A DNA stretch of 14,732 nucleotides from Cyclobacteriaceae bacterium (GTDB lineage Bacteria > Bacteroidota > Bacteroidia > Cytophagales > Cyclobacteriaceae), in NCBI GenBank assembly GCA_019751475.1, contig JAIENH010000418.1:1-14732 (forward strand), read 5' to 3'. Below the pieces are notes generated by a model that was not told the origin of the DNA, searched no databases, and saw only the letters and a list, made by a program, of their open reading frames with translations. Each line of letters starts with the position of its first letter. Position 1 is the first letter of the stretch. A program made the position numbers and the translations under genes. This document shows, piece after piece, positions 6,728 to 13,479 of the stretch.

Positions 6728-7501
6728 TTATTTGATAGGAGTAATCTGTGCATGCACACACCACCAGCGCCCATTTTCTTTTTTGTAGGTATCGGTGTAA
6801 ACAGACACGCCCGAAGAAACGACTCCCTTTACTCTGCGAGTCCAACTGGTTTTAGCCCTGACCAAAGCCATATCGCCAAACAATCGGATAAACTCATCTT
6901 CCATTTTGAAAGAAGTAAACCCGCTGCTCTTATAAGAAGTCGCCCAATCTTTCATGTATTCTTTGCGGCTAACGATAGCACCTGCATTTTCAATGCAAAC
7001 AAAATCTTCATGGATTATCTCATTGTGCGCTGTCGTGTCTTGCGCGATATAATTCTTGATGAACTGTGCATTCAACCTACTGAGTTGGTCGAGGTCGTCC
7101 ATTTCGGTATTCATGTTGACTTTATTTAGTTGAGTTCTTGGTATTACAATAGTGGTGTAGCTTTCAATGAGGTTGAGGATTGCTTCTCTTGGCCCATTTT
7201 TCCATTCAGGGCTACCGTAAAATGCATCCTCTGTGCTTTGCCTGTTGGCCAGGCTTGTGAACGCACGGGCTAGAAAAAAAGAATTTTCATCGTGAAGCGA
7301 AGAGCCGTAGGCGACTACTTCTATTTTCCATTTTTTGAGCATCGGCAGAGCTTGCTCATCAAACAGTTTCTGAAACTGGCTGCGGCTGCCGGGCTTAAGA
7401 TTGTACGAACGGATTTCGATTACATCTTCCATGGGCTGGGCGGTTAGGTTGAGTGCCAGTGCGCAACAGAAAAGCGTGAGGCAATAGTTGATTGTTTTCA
7501 T
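6728..7501 (-). CDS. secreted NIPSNAP and SnoaL/DUF4440-like two-domain protein
   Basis: A 257-residue protein with a Sec signal peptide (residues 1-22, ending LTAQ) followed by two small-molecule-binding folds. Residues about 25-125 match NIPSNAP (dimeric alpha/beta barrel: VIEIRSYNLKPGSRSQFQKLF, FFLARAFTSLANRQSTEDAFY, IVIPRT). Residues about 135-255 match the SnoaL/NTF2-like DUF4440 group (NAQFIKNYIAQDTTAHNEII, FVCIENAGAIVSRKEYM, YTDTYKKENGRWWCVHAQIT). Each is usually a stand-alone protein. No catalytic residues can be assigned with confidence; a periplasmic role in binding or modifying a small hydrophobic compound is inferred. The linker contains an in-frame ATG pair near MNTEMDDLDQ. Palindrome copy 4 lies 69 bp upstream, in the spacer shared with the AraC gene. 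Confidence 0.75.
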   Translation of the reverse strand: MKTINYCLTLFCCALALNLTAQPMEDVIEIRSYNLKPGSRSQFQKLFDEQALPMLKKWKIEVVAYGSSLHDENSFFLARAFTSLANRQSTEDAFYGSPEWKNGPREAILNLIESYTTIVIPRTQLNKVNMNTEMDDLDQLSRLNAQFIKNYIAQDTTAHNEIIHEDFVCIENAGAIVSRKEYMKDWATSYKSSGFTSFKMEDEFIRLFGDMALVRAKTSWTRRVKGVVSSGVSVYTDTYKKENGRWWCVHAQITPIK

Positions 7502-7562
7502 AGATGAAAGAAAACATATAGTGACGGAACTGGCCTTTAAAATCTTGCTATGTCATCTCTTT

Positions 7563-7578
7563 TTTGATTAATGTCAAA
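7563..7578. promoter_or_regulatory. palindromic operator, copy 4 (degenerate Crp/Fnr-type site)
   Basis: TTTGATTAATGTCAAA keeps the TTGA-N6-TCAA core with mismatches in the inner part. It lies in the 174-bp divergent spacer between the NIPSNAP-SnoaL gene and the AraC gene at 7676. On the plus strand a -7-like TATATTTA (7600-7607, consensus except the last base) begins 29 nt from the centre, the spacing found at the other three copies, giving a leader of roughly 64 nt before 7676. No matching box occurs on the minus strand at that distance. Confidence 0.5.
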
Positions 7579-7675
7579 GTCTTCTTGTGCTTGGTGACAT
7601 ATATTTATGACCAGATAAAAGCAGGATTTTGAAGGAGGAACTAAGATAGACTTCGTAAATTTTGCACCCATAGAT

Positions 7676-8560
7676 ATGGCAGAACCCAATACCACGTTTC
7701 AAAAAGTCACGCAAGTAGAAAAGGTGTTTTCGGAAAACCTCTTTGCTTCTGACTTTTATCAGGTAAAGAGTTGGGGGTTTGATTTTGGCGAAGACAAAAA
7801 GACGAGCGTGGGTTTTAATGATTGCCTCTGCTTTGTGTATGTGCGAAGGGGTTGGTTTCTGTTTGACCTATCGAAGGAATCGTACAACATGCACACGGGG
7901 CATATTGTGATTGACAAGCCTAATTATGAATATCGCTTACGGCCTTCGGCTGGTGCGTGTACCATCTTTAATTTCAGTAATGAATTTTACGCTCAGTTTG
8001 TAGAAGACCTAAACCTGAAAACATCTTTCTTTTTTGGTAACGACAACTTGTTGTCGTTGATGCTCAAGTCAAGCCCCGAGACGGACTACCTCCATCACCA
8101 GATAGTAAGCAAAGGAAGAGAGGCGGGACGCTTGGAGATGGACCAACTGGTGCTGGATTTGCTTCAGCAAATTGTTGCCCTTGTATCCAACGAATCATTG
8201 GATGATGATTTGAACGGTGCACTTAGGCAAAACCATATCGGCACGATAGAACGAGCCAAGCAGTTTATACACGAGAATTTTTCAACTGATATTTCACTGT
8301 ACCAGATAGCTGACTACAGTTGCGTAAGCCCATTTCACTTTAGTCGTGTGTTTAAAAAGTTCACGTCTTTTACTCCACATCAGTATTTGCAAAACGTACG
8401 ATTGAAACATGGTGAAGTCTTACTAAAAAACAGCACCCTGCCCGTATCAGATATTTCGCACCAATCGGGTTTTAACACGGCTGAATATTTTGCGACCGCC
8501 TTTAAACAGAAGTATAGGATGAGCCCTTCGGAGTTTAGGAATACAATTGGTTCTAATTAG
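7676..8560 (+). CDS. AraC-family transcriptional regulator
   Basis: A 294-residue cytoplasmic regulator. The N-terminal half (to about 180) is a cupin-like sensor domain (CLCFVYVRRGWFLFDLSKESYNMHTGHIVID is typical beta-barrel sequence). The AraC DNA-binding domain is at about 190-290: ERAKQFIHENFSTDISLYQI, CVSPFHFSRVFKKFTSFTPHQYL, then SDISHQSGFNTAEYFATAFKQKYRMSPSEFR. The ATG at 7676 is the only plausible start because an in-frame stop lies two codons upstream. A GGAGG at 7634-7638 is too far away to serve as its ribosome binding site. It is divergent from the NIPSNAP-DoxX operon, which is therefore its most likely target, and convergent with the DUF2141 gene (6 bp gap). The ligand is unknown. 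Confidence 0.85.
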   Translation: MAEPNTTFQKVTQVEKVFSENLFASDFYQVKSWGFDFGEDKKTSVGFNDCLCFVYVRRGWFLFDLSKESYNMHTGHIVIDKPNYEYRLRPSAGACTIFNFSNEFYAQFVEDLNLKTSFFFGNDNLLSLMLKSSPETDYLHHQIVSKGREAGRLEMDQLVLDLLQQIVALVSNESLDDDLNGALRQNHIGTIERAKQFIHENFSTDISLYQIADYSCVSPFHFSRVFKKFTSFTPHQYLQNVRLKHGEVLLKNSTLPVSDISHQSGFNTAEYFATAFKQKYRMSPSEFRNTIGSN

Positions 8561-8566
8561 AAAAAC

Positions 8567-8989
8567 TCAAATTGTTATAAAATAGGCACCGCCTTCAAAC
8601 CTAAATTTCAATTTCTTAAAACTTGGCATGCCAGAGAAGAGTGATAGTTTCCATTGATTTGAAAAACCCATTGGCTCGTTGGGCAAACCAAATTTGTGGT
8701 CTAGTATTCCGTTGGAATTTTCATCTTGAAAAAGAATGGCTGCATAGTCGCCAAACAGAATATTCGGAAATGCAATCGTAGCTTTTCCATTTGTAATCTT
8801 GGCTGTTGCTTTCATAAACGGTTTTCTGGGAAGGTCATCATGCTCTCTGAAGAGATGAACAATTGCCACGCCTGTGTCACTTTTGAAATTGGTAGCTTCA
8901 ATGTTCAATGTTCCCGTTTGTGCTTTGCAGAAGCAGGAAATAAGCAGGAAGCAAATGCCTCCTGCCAAGATTGATACAAATTTTTTCAT
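8567..8989 (-). CDS. DUF2141 domain-containing exported protein
   Basis: A 140-residue exported protein. The N-terminus is a signal sequence (MKKFVSILAGGICFLLISCF). L16-I-S-C19 fits a lipobox, so it may be a lipoprotein; cleavage after KAQ (22-24) as a soluble protein is the alternative. The mature domain has the hallmarks of DUF2141: beta strands GTLNIEATNF and VAIVHLF, the acidic FQDENSNGILDHKF turn, and LPNEPMGFSNQW. The fold is a predicted beta sandwich and the function is unknown. The gene starts 9 bp after the permease stop, so it is the last gene of the ABC operon and may be its periplasmic partner. Confidence 0.8.
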   Translation of the reverse strand: MKKFVSILAGGICFLLISCFCKAQTGTLNIEATNFKSDTGVAIVHLFREHDDLPRKPFMKATAKITNGKATIAFPNILFGDYAAILFQDENSNGILDHKFGLPNEPMGFSNQWKLSLFSGMPSFKKLKFRFEGGAYFITI

Positions 8990-8998
8990 GGTTACTCC

Positions 8999-11398
8999 TT
9001 ATTCGTAAGTCAACGCCTCGCGTGTGGTAATTTTGTTAGCTCTCCTTGCGGGGTACAACGTAGCTACATAAGAGCCTACTATAATGATAAGAACCCAAAT
9101 CCCCAAAGCAAGAAGGGAAACCGTTAGCGTAAGTGGAGTTCGGAATGACAGGTTGCCAATCAATCGACCTAAGTAGGTAGAGAGGATTAGTGACAAAGCA
9201 ACGGCAAGAAAAATACTCATAGCACCAATAAAGAATCCTTCCCACACAATAAGGTTTTTGATTTTAGTTGGGGTAGCACCGATGGCTCGCATCACACCTA
9301 TTTCGCGCGTTCGCTCCAAAATATTCATGCTCATGGTGGACATCAACCCAAGTGTGCCTACAAAGGCCATCAATATCGCCATCGCCAACAATGAGTTTAC
9401 CAGCACCTTCATGTGTGCAGCAATTGCATTTTGAAGTAGCCATACGGGAATGGCGGCACTGATGGAAATATTTTCTCTCTCCAACAATGCTTCTACTTCA
9501 CGGTTTTTGCGCACGGCATTTTCTTTTGTACGGTCAGCATATGCAATCCGCAGCATCTTAACTTGCCCTTGAGTATTCTTGAGTTTTGAAAATACCTCCA
9601 ACGATACATAAGCGATGGCGGGTGAACCTACGTCCTCGGTAAACCCAATCACATTCCATTGAGTGACTTGGCCATCCAAGTTGAAAGAAACTATATCACC
9701 AACCTTTAACGACCCCCTTGATGACTGATTTAGCACCACATCGTTTGCCGTATTGTTGTTCAGCCATTTTCCTGCTACTATGGTCGGCTTTAATAGTTGT
9801 GTTGGCACAGGCAATGCCTGCATGGTAAAACTTCCATGACCTTTATCGGGATACGTTTGTGTTACCTCAAAAGCATTTGACTTGCTCACGGACGTAGGCG
9901 AATAACTCCAGCCTTCTGCTCTGCTTACACCTTGGATGGTTTTTATTTCCTCGAGTAGTGAGTCTGCTTGAATAGAATTGTTGAGCCTTACTTCTAAATC
10001 ATAAAGACGCTGAACATAAATTCGTTTCAGGTTTTCATTCCACGCTTCTGATACATTTAGTGCTGTCATGAACATCGCCCCACCTGCTGCCAGTAATCCT
10101 AGTGTCATCACTAATCTAGAACGAAGGCGAAATACGTTTCTGATGGATAGCCGAAACGTTTCGCTTAAAAAACTTAATTGTGAGAATTTTAACTCCCAAG
10201 AATTTTTATGGATGTTTTGTTGATTCGCACCGTGATTATCCAACGCAGCCCGCACAGATATGCGACTGCCTCTAATAACTGGAAAGGCAGCAGCAATAAC
10301 TGGAATGAAAATGCCCGAGGCAATTTGCAACAGCACAACCCAAGAGGGTATTGAACTATTTCTGATTTCAAGATTAAGCAATACTGCAATTTGATTATAA
10401 AATCCCGCGGCAGCGAGCCTGCTCAAAGGGATAGCAATGACTAAAGCTATTACGCAAAGAAGTGTAATCATCAACAAATACAAACCAGTAATTTGTGATG
10501 AAGTAGCTCCAATTGTTTTCATCACGCCAATCTGCCGAACTTGTTTGACCATCAGCGTGGCCATGGATGTAGCTACGAGTATCGAACCAAGAATTAAAAT
10601 CAAAAAACTAAAAATGATGAAGATGGTCATCACCGTACTCATCTGCCCTTGGTGCGGATGTTTGCCCGGAGGAGGTACTTGTATTTCATGAACCTCGTAA
10701 CCAGCTTGCTCCAATCGATGGGCAACTGTTTGCGCTACTTCAGTAATGTGTTTTTTTGAATCTTGATTTTCGCTTACCAAAATCCGCAGTTGGTCGAAGC
10801 CCGTTGTTTCTCCCAGCAAATGAAGTGTTGACAGCGTAATGTATCCGTATCCCGTTTGCTCTTGCCAAGCAGGTGCCAAGCCAGGGTCGTGTACGGTACC
10901 CACTAATTTTATTTTTTGTGGTGTACCGTTTGGAGTCTTGATAATAAGTTCATCGCCTTCCTTTGCTTGCATCAATCCAAACGCGGTGCGCTCCACTAGC
11001 ATCGTTCCAGCAACAGGCTCTCGCTCCCCAGAAATGTAAAAAGCTTTGTTCGTTCTTTTTTCTTTGAAGTCGTCAATGATAAAAAGTAGCAACGGGTACC
11101 ATTTCTCGCCTACTTTCATTCTCGCCACTAACGTAGCGTGTCGTTCGGCTTCTGCTATTCCCGAAATTTGTTTTACACTATCAACTAACCCTTTTGTAAT
11201 CTTTCCTTCTATTTCGATAGTGGCTGATGCGGGCATGGTGCTTTTGTAGTTGTCCGTCATCTCGCGCTTAATCACACTATAGCCATCGAGGATTGCACCA
11301 ATTCCAAAAACGCCAACAGCAATCGCCAGCACCAACATAAAATTCTTTGAGTAATCAGAGGTAAGGTCACGGATGACTTTATAATATCTTGTTTGCAT
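8999..11398 (-). CDS. FtsX-type ABC transporter permease (two FtsX cores)
   Basis: A 799-residue inner-membrane permease with two fused FtsX/MacB-type halves. An N-terminal helix (about 18-38) is followed by a periplasmic domain, then a three-helix FtsX core starting near residue 255, with VRQIGVMKTIGATSSQI as the cytoplasmic coupling segment. A second MacB-like half begins with a helix near 430, a periplasmic domain, and a second FtsX core with TREIGVMRAIGATPTKI and the C-terminal PARRANKITTREAL. In LolCDE/MacB-like systems such permeases use mechanotransmission to extract lipids, extrude compounds or act on periplasmic partners. The upstream ATPase gene ends 19 bp before this start. The substrate is unknown; efflux or envelope function is inferred. 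No lesion was seen. Confidence 0.87.
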   Translation of the reverse strand: MQTRYYKVIRDLTSDYSKNFMLVLAIAVGVFGIGAILDGYSVIKREMTDNYKSTMPASATIEIEGKITKGLVDSVKQISGIAEAERHATLVARMKVGEKWYPLLLFIIDDFKEKRTNKAFYISGEREPVAGTMLVERTAFGLMQAKEGDELIIKTPNGTPQKIKLVGTVHDPGLAPAWQEQTGYGYITLSTLHLLGETTGFDQLRILVSENQDSKKHITEVAQTVAHRLEQAGYEVHEIQVPPPGKHPHQGQMSTVMTIFIIFSFLILILGSILVATSMATLMVKQVRQIGVMKTIGATSSQITGLYLLMITLLCVIALVIAIPLSRLAAAGFYNQIAVLLNLEIRNSSIPSWVVLLQIASGIFIPVIAAAFPVIRGSRISVRAALDNHGANQQNIHKNSWELKFSQLSFLSETFRLSIRNVFRLRSRLVMTLGLLAAGGAMFMTALNVSEAWNENLKRIYVQRLYDLEVRLNNSIQADSLLEEIKTIQGVSRAEGWSYSPTSVSKSNAFEVTQTYPDKGHGSFTMQALPVPTQLLKPTIVAGKWLNNNTANDVVLNQSSRGSLKVGDIVSFNLDGQVTQWNVIGFTEDVGSPAIAYVSLEVFSKLKNTQGQVKMLRIAYADRTKENAVRKNREVEALLERENISISAAIPVWLLQNAIAAHMKVLVNSLLAMAILMAFVGTLGLMSTMSMNILERTREIGVMRAIGATPTKIKNLIVWEGFFIGAMSIFLAVALSLILSTYLGRLIGNLSFRTPLTLTVSLLALGIWVLIIIVGSYVATLYPARRANKITTREALTYE

Positions 11399-11417
11399 AA
11401 ATAGATTTGAATTATGT

Positions 11418-12122
11418 TTAAGCGGGCACCCTTTCGTTCACAATCTCACCGTCTGCAATGGCGATAACATTTTCAAAATACGATGAGAAGTCTTTTTCGT
11501 GCGTGACGATGATAACCGTTTTGCCTGAGCGAGCAAGTGCAGCAAATAACTCAAAAATAGCGATGGCCGTTTGTGAATCTAAGTTGCCGGTTGGTTCATC
11601 GGCAATGATAATAGGTGGGTCATTTGCCAATGCCCTAGCAATGGCTGCGCGCTGCTGCTGCCCGCCCGATAAAGTCGAAGGCAACTTATCCGCTTGCTCT
11701 TTGATATTTACTTGTTCCAACAACGCCAACGCGCGTTCCCTTCTTTCTCTTTTCGGATAGCTGTTGCAGAAATCCATGGGCAACATCACATTTTCTAAAA
11801 TGGTCAGTGTTGGCAGCAATTGAAAAAACTGAAAGACAACACCAACATTCTTTCCACGCCAAGTGGCCAGGGCACTTTCAGAAAGTTTTTCGACTTGTAT
11901 TCCGTTAATCGAAACGCTGCCTTGGGTAGGCTTGTCTATCCCCGCAATGATGTTGAGCAAAGTGGATTTTCCACTCCCTGATTTTCCGGTGATAGCAATC
12001 AGTTGTCCTTTTGGAATTTGCAGGCTTACATTTTTCAATGCTTGAAACGTGCCTGATGCCAATGTGAACGACTTGGTTACATTGCTCAGTTCAATGAGGT
12101 TTTTATTTTGTGGGTGGTTCAT
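11418..12122 (-). CDS. ABC transporter ATP-binding protein (LolD/MacB-type)
   Basis: A 234-residue cytoplasmic ATPase with all motifs: Walker A GKSGSGKST (46-54), Q-loop Q98, signature LSGGQ (151-155) in LSGGQQQRAAIARAL, Walker B IIIADE (171-176), D-loop NLDS (180-183), switch H208 in VTHE. This arrangement belongs to the LolD/MacB/SalX group that powers FtsX-type permeases. The chosen start is ATG 12122, giving the usual N-terminus NLIELSNVTKSF; a longer frame to 12173 has no family support. It precedes the permease gene by 19 bp. The ATG itself sits at the edge of a 10-bp inverted repeat, see the separate entry. Confidence 0.88.
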   Translation of the reverse strand: MNHPQNKNLIELSNVTKSFTLASGTFQALKNVSLQIPKGQLIAITGKSGSGKSTLLNIIAGIDKPTQGSVSINGIQVEKLSESALATWRGKNVGVVFQFFQLLPTLTILENVMLPMDFCNSYPKRERRERALALLEQVNIKEQADKLPSTLSGGQQQRAAIARALANDPPIIIADEPTGNLDSQTAIAIFELFAALARSGKTVIIVTHEKDFSSYFENVIAIADGEIVNERVPA

Positions 12123-12150
12123 CGTATTGTTTTTTGATGCAACAATACGA
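12122..12150 (-). promoter_or_regulatory. inverted repeat abutting the ABC ATPase start
   Basis: A perfect 10-bp inverted repeat (arms 12122-12131 and 12141-12150, TCGTATTGTT and AACAATACGA, 9-nt spacer) ends on the first base of the ATPase ATG. It could be an operator for a dimeric regulator or an mRNA hairpin masking the start. It is in the 71-bp spacer after the membrane AraC gene, so it could uncouple ABC expression from that gene. Confidence 0.4.
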
Positions 12151-12193
12151 AGCCAAAAGAGCCACCGCGTCAATAGAAATCCAGTTGGACGTC

Positions 12194-13321
12194 TTATTGC
12201 GAAAGATTTTTGCGGTACTCGGTCGGGGTCAACCCTGTAAAGCGCTTGAAGATGAGGTTGAAAGTAGATTTGGATTTGAAACCAGCTTCGAGCGCGATGC
12301 CCAACAGATTGTAATTCTTCACTTGCGGGTCTATCATCAGCCGCTTTACCTCTTCCACTCTATATTTATTGACGAAGTCGTAAAAATTATCGCCAATCCC
12401 TTCATTAATCAACAATGACAACTGACTTCGGCTTATATTCAAATCTTTGGCAAGACTGCTCAGTGTCAGTTCAGAATCGAGGTAAGGCTTTTTATTGGTC
12501 ATATAATCAAGAAGTTTTCCAATAAGTTCTTCATCAAATTTGGTTGTCAAAGCATTTGGCAACGATTCAATTATTTTTTCTGGCATTGTCTCTACTTTTC
12601 GAAAAAGCTCTCGCTGCAAAATTCCTTTATAGCTCAATGCAAATACCGCTAGGGAAAAAATCAACGCGGTTGCCTTTAACTGCCAGGCTCCGTATTCGAA
12701 ATGAATGGCCGTAAAAAGACTAAAGAAGAAAAATAAGTTTATCACCAAGAAAACAATCAAGAAGAATCGCACCCATGAAATATCAACACCTTCTTTGTTC
12801 GAAACTTCTTGTTTGATAAATTCCTGATACGCCATCCATTTCTTTCGAATGAGAAATTGATAAGAAGAAAACTGAATGACCAAACTTATCCGGAAAAACA
12901 CATTGATGAATCGCTGATGCTGATTTAAAAACGACATCAATGGAAAACTGGGGTCAACGGATTTCAACGTCAGCGATAGAAAAATAATGATAAAAAAAGG
13001 CAATACATGCAGAACCAAATTTTTAGATAATGCTACGCGCTCGCCAATCAACTCCTTGGTATAAAACCAAAGTAGCGGGGCGATAAGAAAGAAAGTAGGG
13101 TCGCCAAGTGTATAAACGTTGGCCGAAAAGTGGTTGAGTACATCACCCGCAAAAAGAATGTGCGCGATGCTGAACGAAAGCGAAATGAGTAAGATGGAAA
13201 GAAACACATTTGCCCGACTTTTCCTTGCTGCCTTATTATTTAGGAGCAAGGCAACAAACAACCCCTGCGCAATTCCCGCATAAGTCAAAACTAAAGAAAG
13301 CAGTTCGGCAAGTACCTTCAA
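12194..13321 (-). CDS. membrane-anchored AraC-type transcriptional regulator (7 TM)
   Basis: A 375-residue protein with seven predicted transmembrane helices in residues 5-235 (for example TYAGIAQGLFVALLL, NVFLSILLISLSFSIAHILF, WVRFFLIVFLVINLFFFFSLF) followed by a cytoplasmic AraC domain at about 275-375 (SSLAKDLNISRSQLSLLINE, then GFKSKSTFNLIFKRFTGLTP). The family is widespread in Bacteroidota and thought to sense envelope or membrane signals. The frame begins at TTG 13321; no in-frame ATG exists upstream before a stop, and none near the N-terminus inside, so TTG is the likely start. A -7-like TAACTTTG lies about 20 bp upstream. It is the first gene of a leftward group with the ABC ATPase, permease and DUF2141 genes, and probably controls them. 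Confidence 0.82.
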   Translation of the reverse strand: MKVLAELLSLVLTYAGIAQGLFVALLLNNKAARKSRANVFLSILLISLSFSIAHILFAGDVLNHFSANVYTLGDPTFFLIAPLLWFYTKELIGERVALSKNLVLHVLPFFIIIFLSLTLKSVDPSFPLMSFLNQHQRFINVFFRISLVIQFSSYQFLIRKKWMAYQEFIKQEVSNKEGVDISWVRFFLIVFLVINLFFFFSLFTAIHFEYGAWQLKATALIFSLAVFALSYKGILQRELFRKVETMPEKIIESLPNALTTKFDEELIGKLLDYMTNKKPYLDSELTLSSLAKDLNISRSQLSLLINEGIGDNFYDFVNKYRVEEVKRLMIDPQVKNYNLLGIALEAGFKSKSTFNLIFKRFTGLTPTEYRKNLSQ

Positions 13322-13340
13322 TACATTAAAATTTAAGGAA

Positions 13341-13348
13341 CAAAGTTA
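13341..13348 (-). promoter_or_regulatory. -7 promoter box for the membrane AraC gene
   Basis: On the minus strand TAACTTTG matches TAnnTTTG exactly, about 20 bp before the TTG start at 13321, giving a short leader. No clear -33 TTTG is present 19-21 bp upstream. The match is good but the single element is weak evidence. Confidence 0.4.
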
Positions 13349-13440
13349 GCGCAAAACCTCACTCCCCATGTAAGTGATGCGTCCACAGGGATGTTGGTGG
13401 ACGGTTGATGGTATGGTTTACTCCATTTCTGGTAGGTCAA

Positions 13441-13471
13441 GGTGTCCTACACCTCAAAGGTGTAGGACACC
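13441..13471. repeat. 14-bp perfect hairpin with nested palindromes
   Basis: Arms 13441-13454 (GGTGTCCTACACCT) and 13458-13471 (AGGTGTAGGACACC) pair perfectly around a CAA loop. Each arm is itself nearly palindromic (GGTGT-CCT-ACACC), so one long stem or two short hairpins can form. It sits 9 bp past the VOC gene stop, which suits a transcription terminator for the leftward VOC gene, but no T-run follows on either strand. It may instead be a dispersed REP-type palindrome. A smaller inverted repeat CGTCCAC/GTGGACG lies nearby (13380-13403). Confidence 0.55.
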
Positions 13472-13479
13472 CATCTTGC

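Noticed and set aside
6719..7129. Plus-strand open frame opposite the NIPSNAP-SnoaL gene.
   Set aside because: The opposite strand has a signal peptide and two recognised domains; this frame has none.
7631..7640. GAAGGAGGAA as ribosome binding site for the AraC gene at 7676.
   Set aside because: It is about 36 nt from the ATG, and no start codon lies at a workable distance after it; Bacteroidota rarely depend on such sites.
12123..12173. Longer start for the ABC ATPase.
   Set aside because: The extra 17 residues are not typical of LolD-like proteins and run through the inverted repeat.
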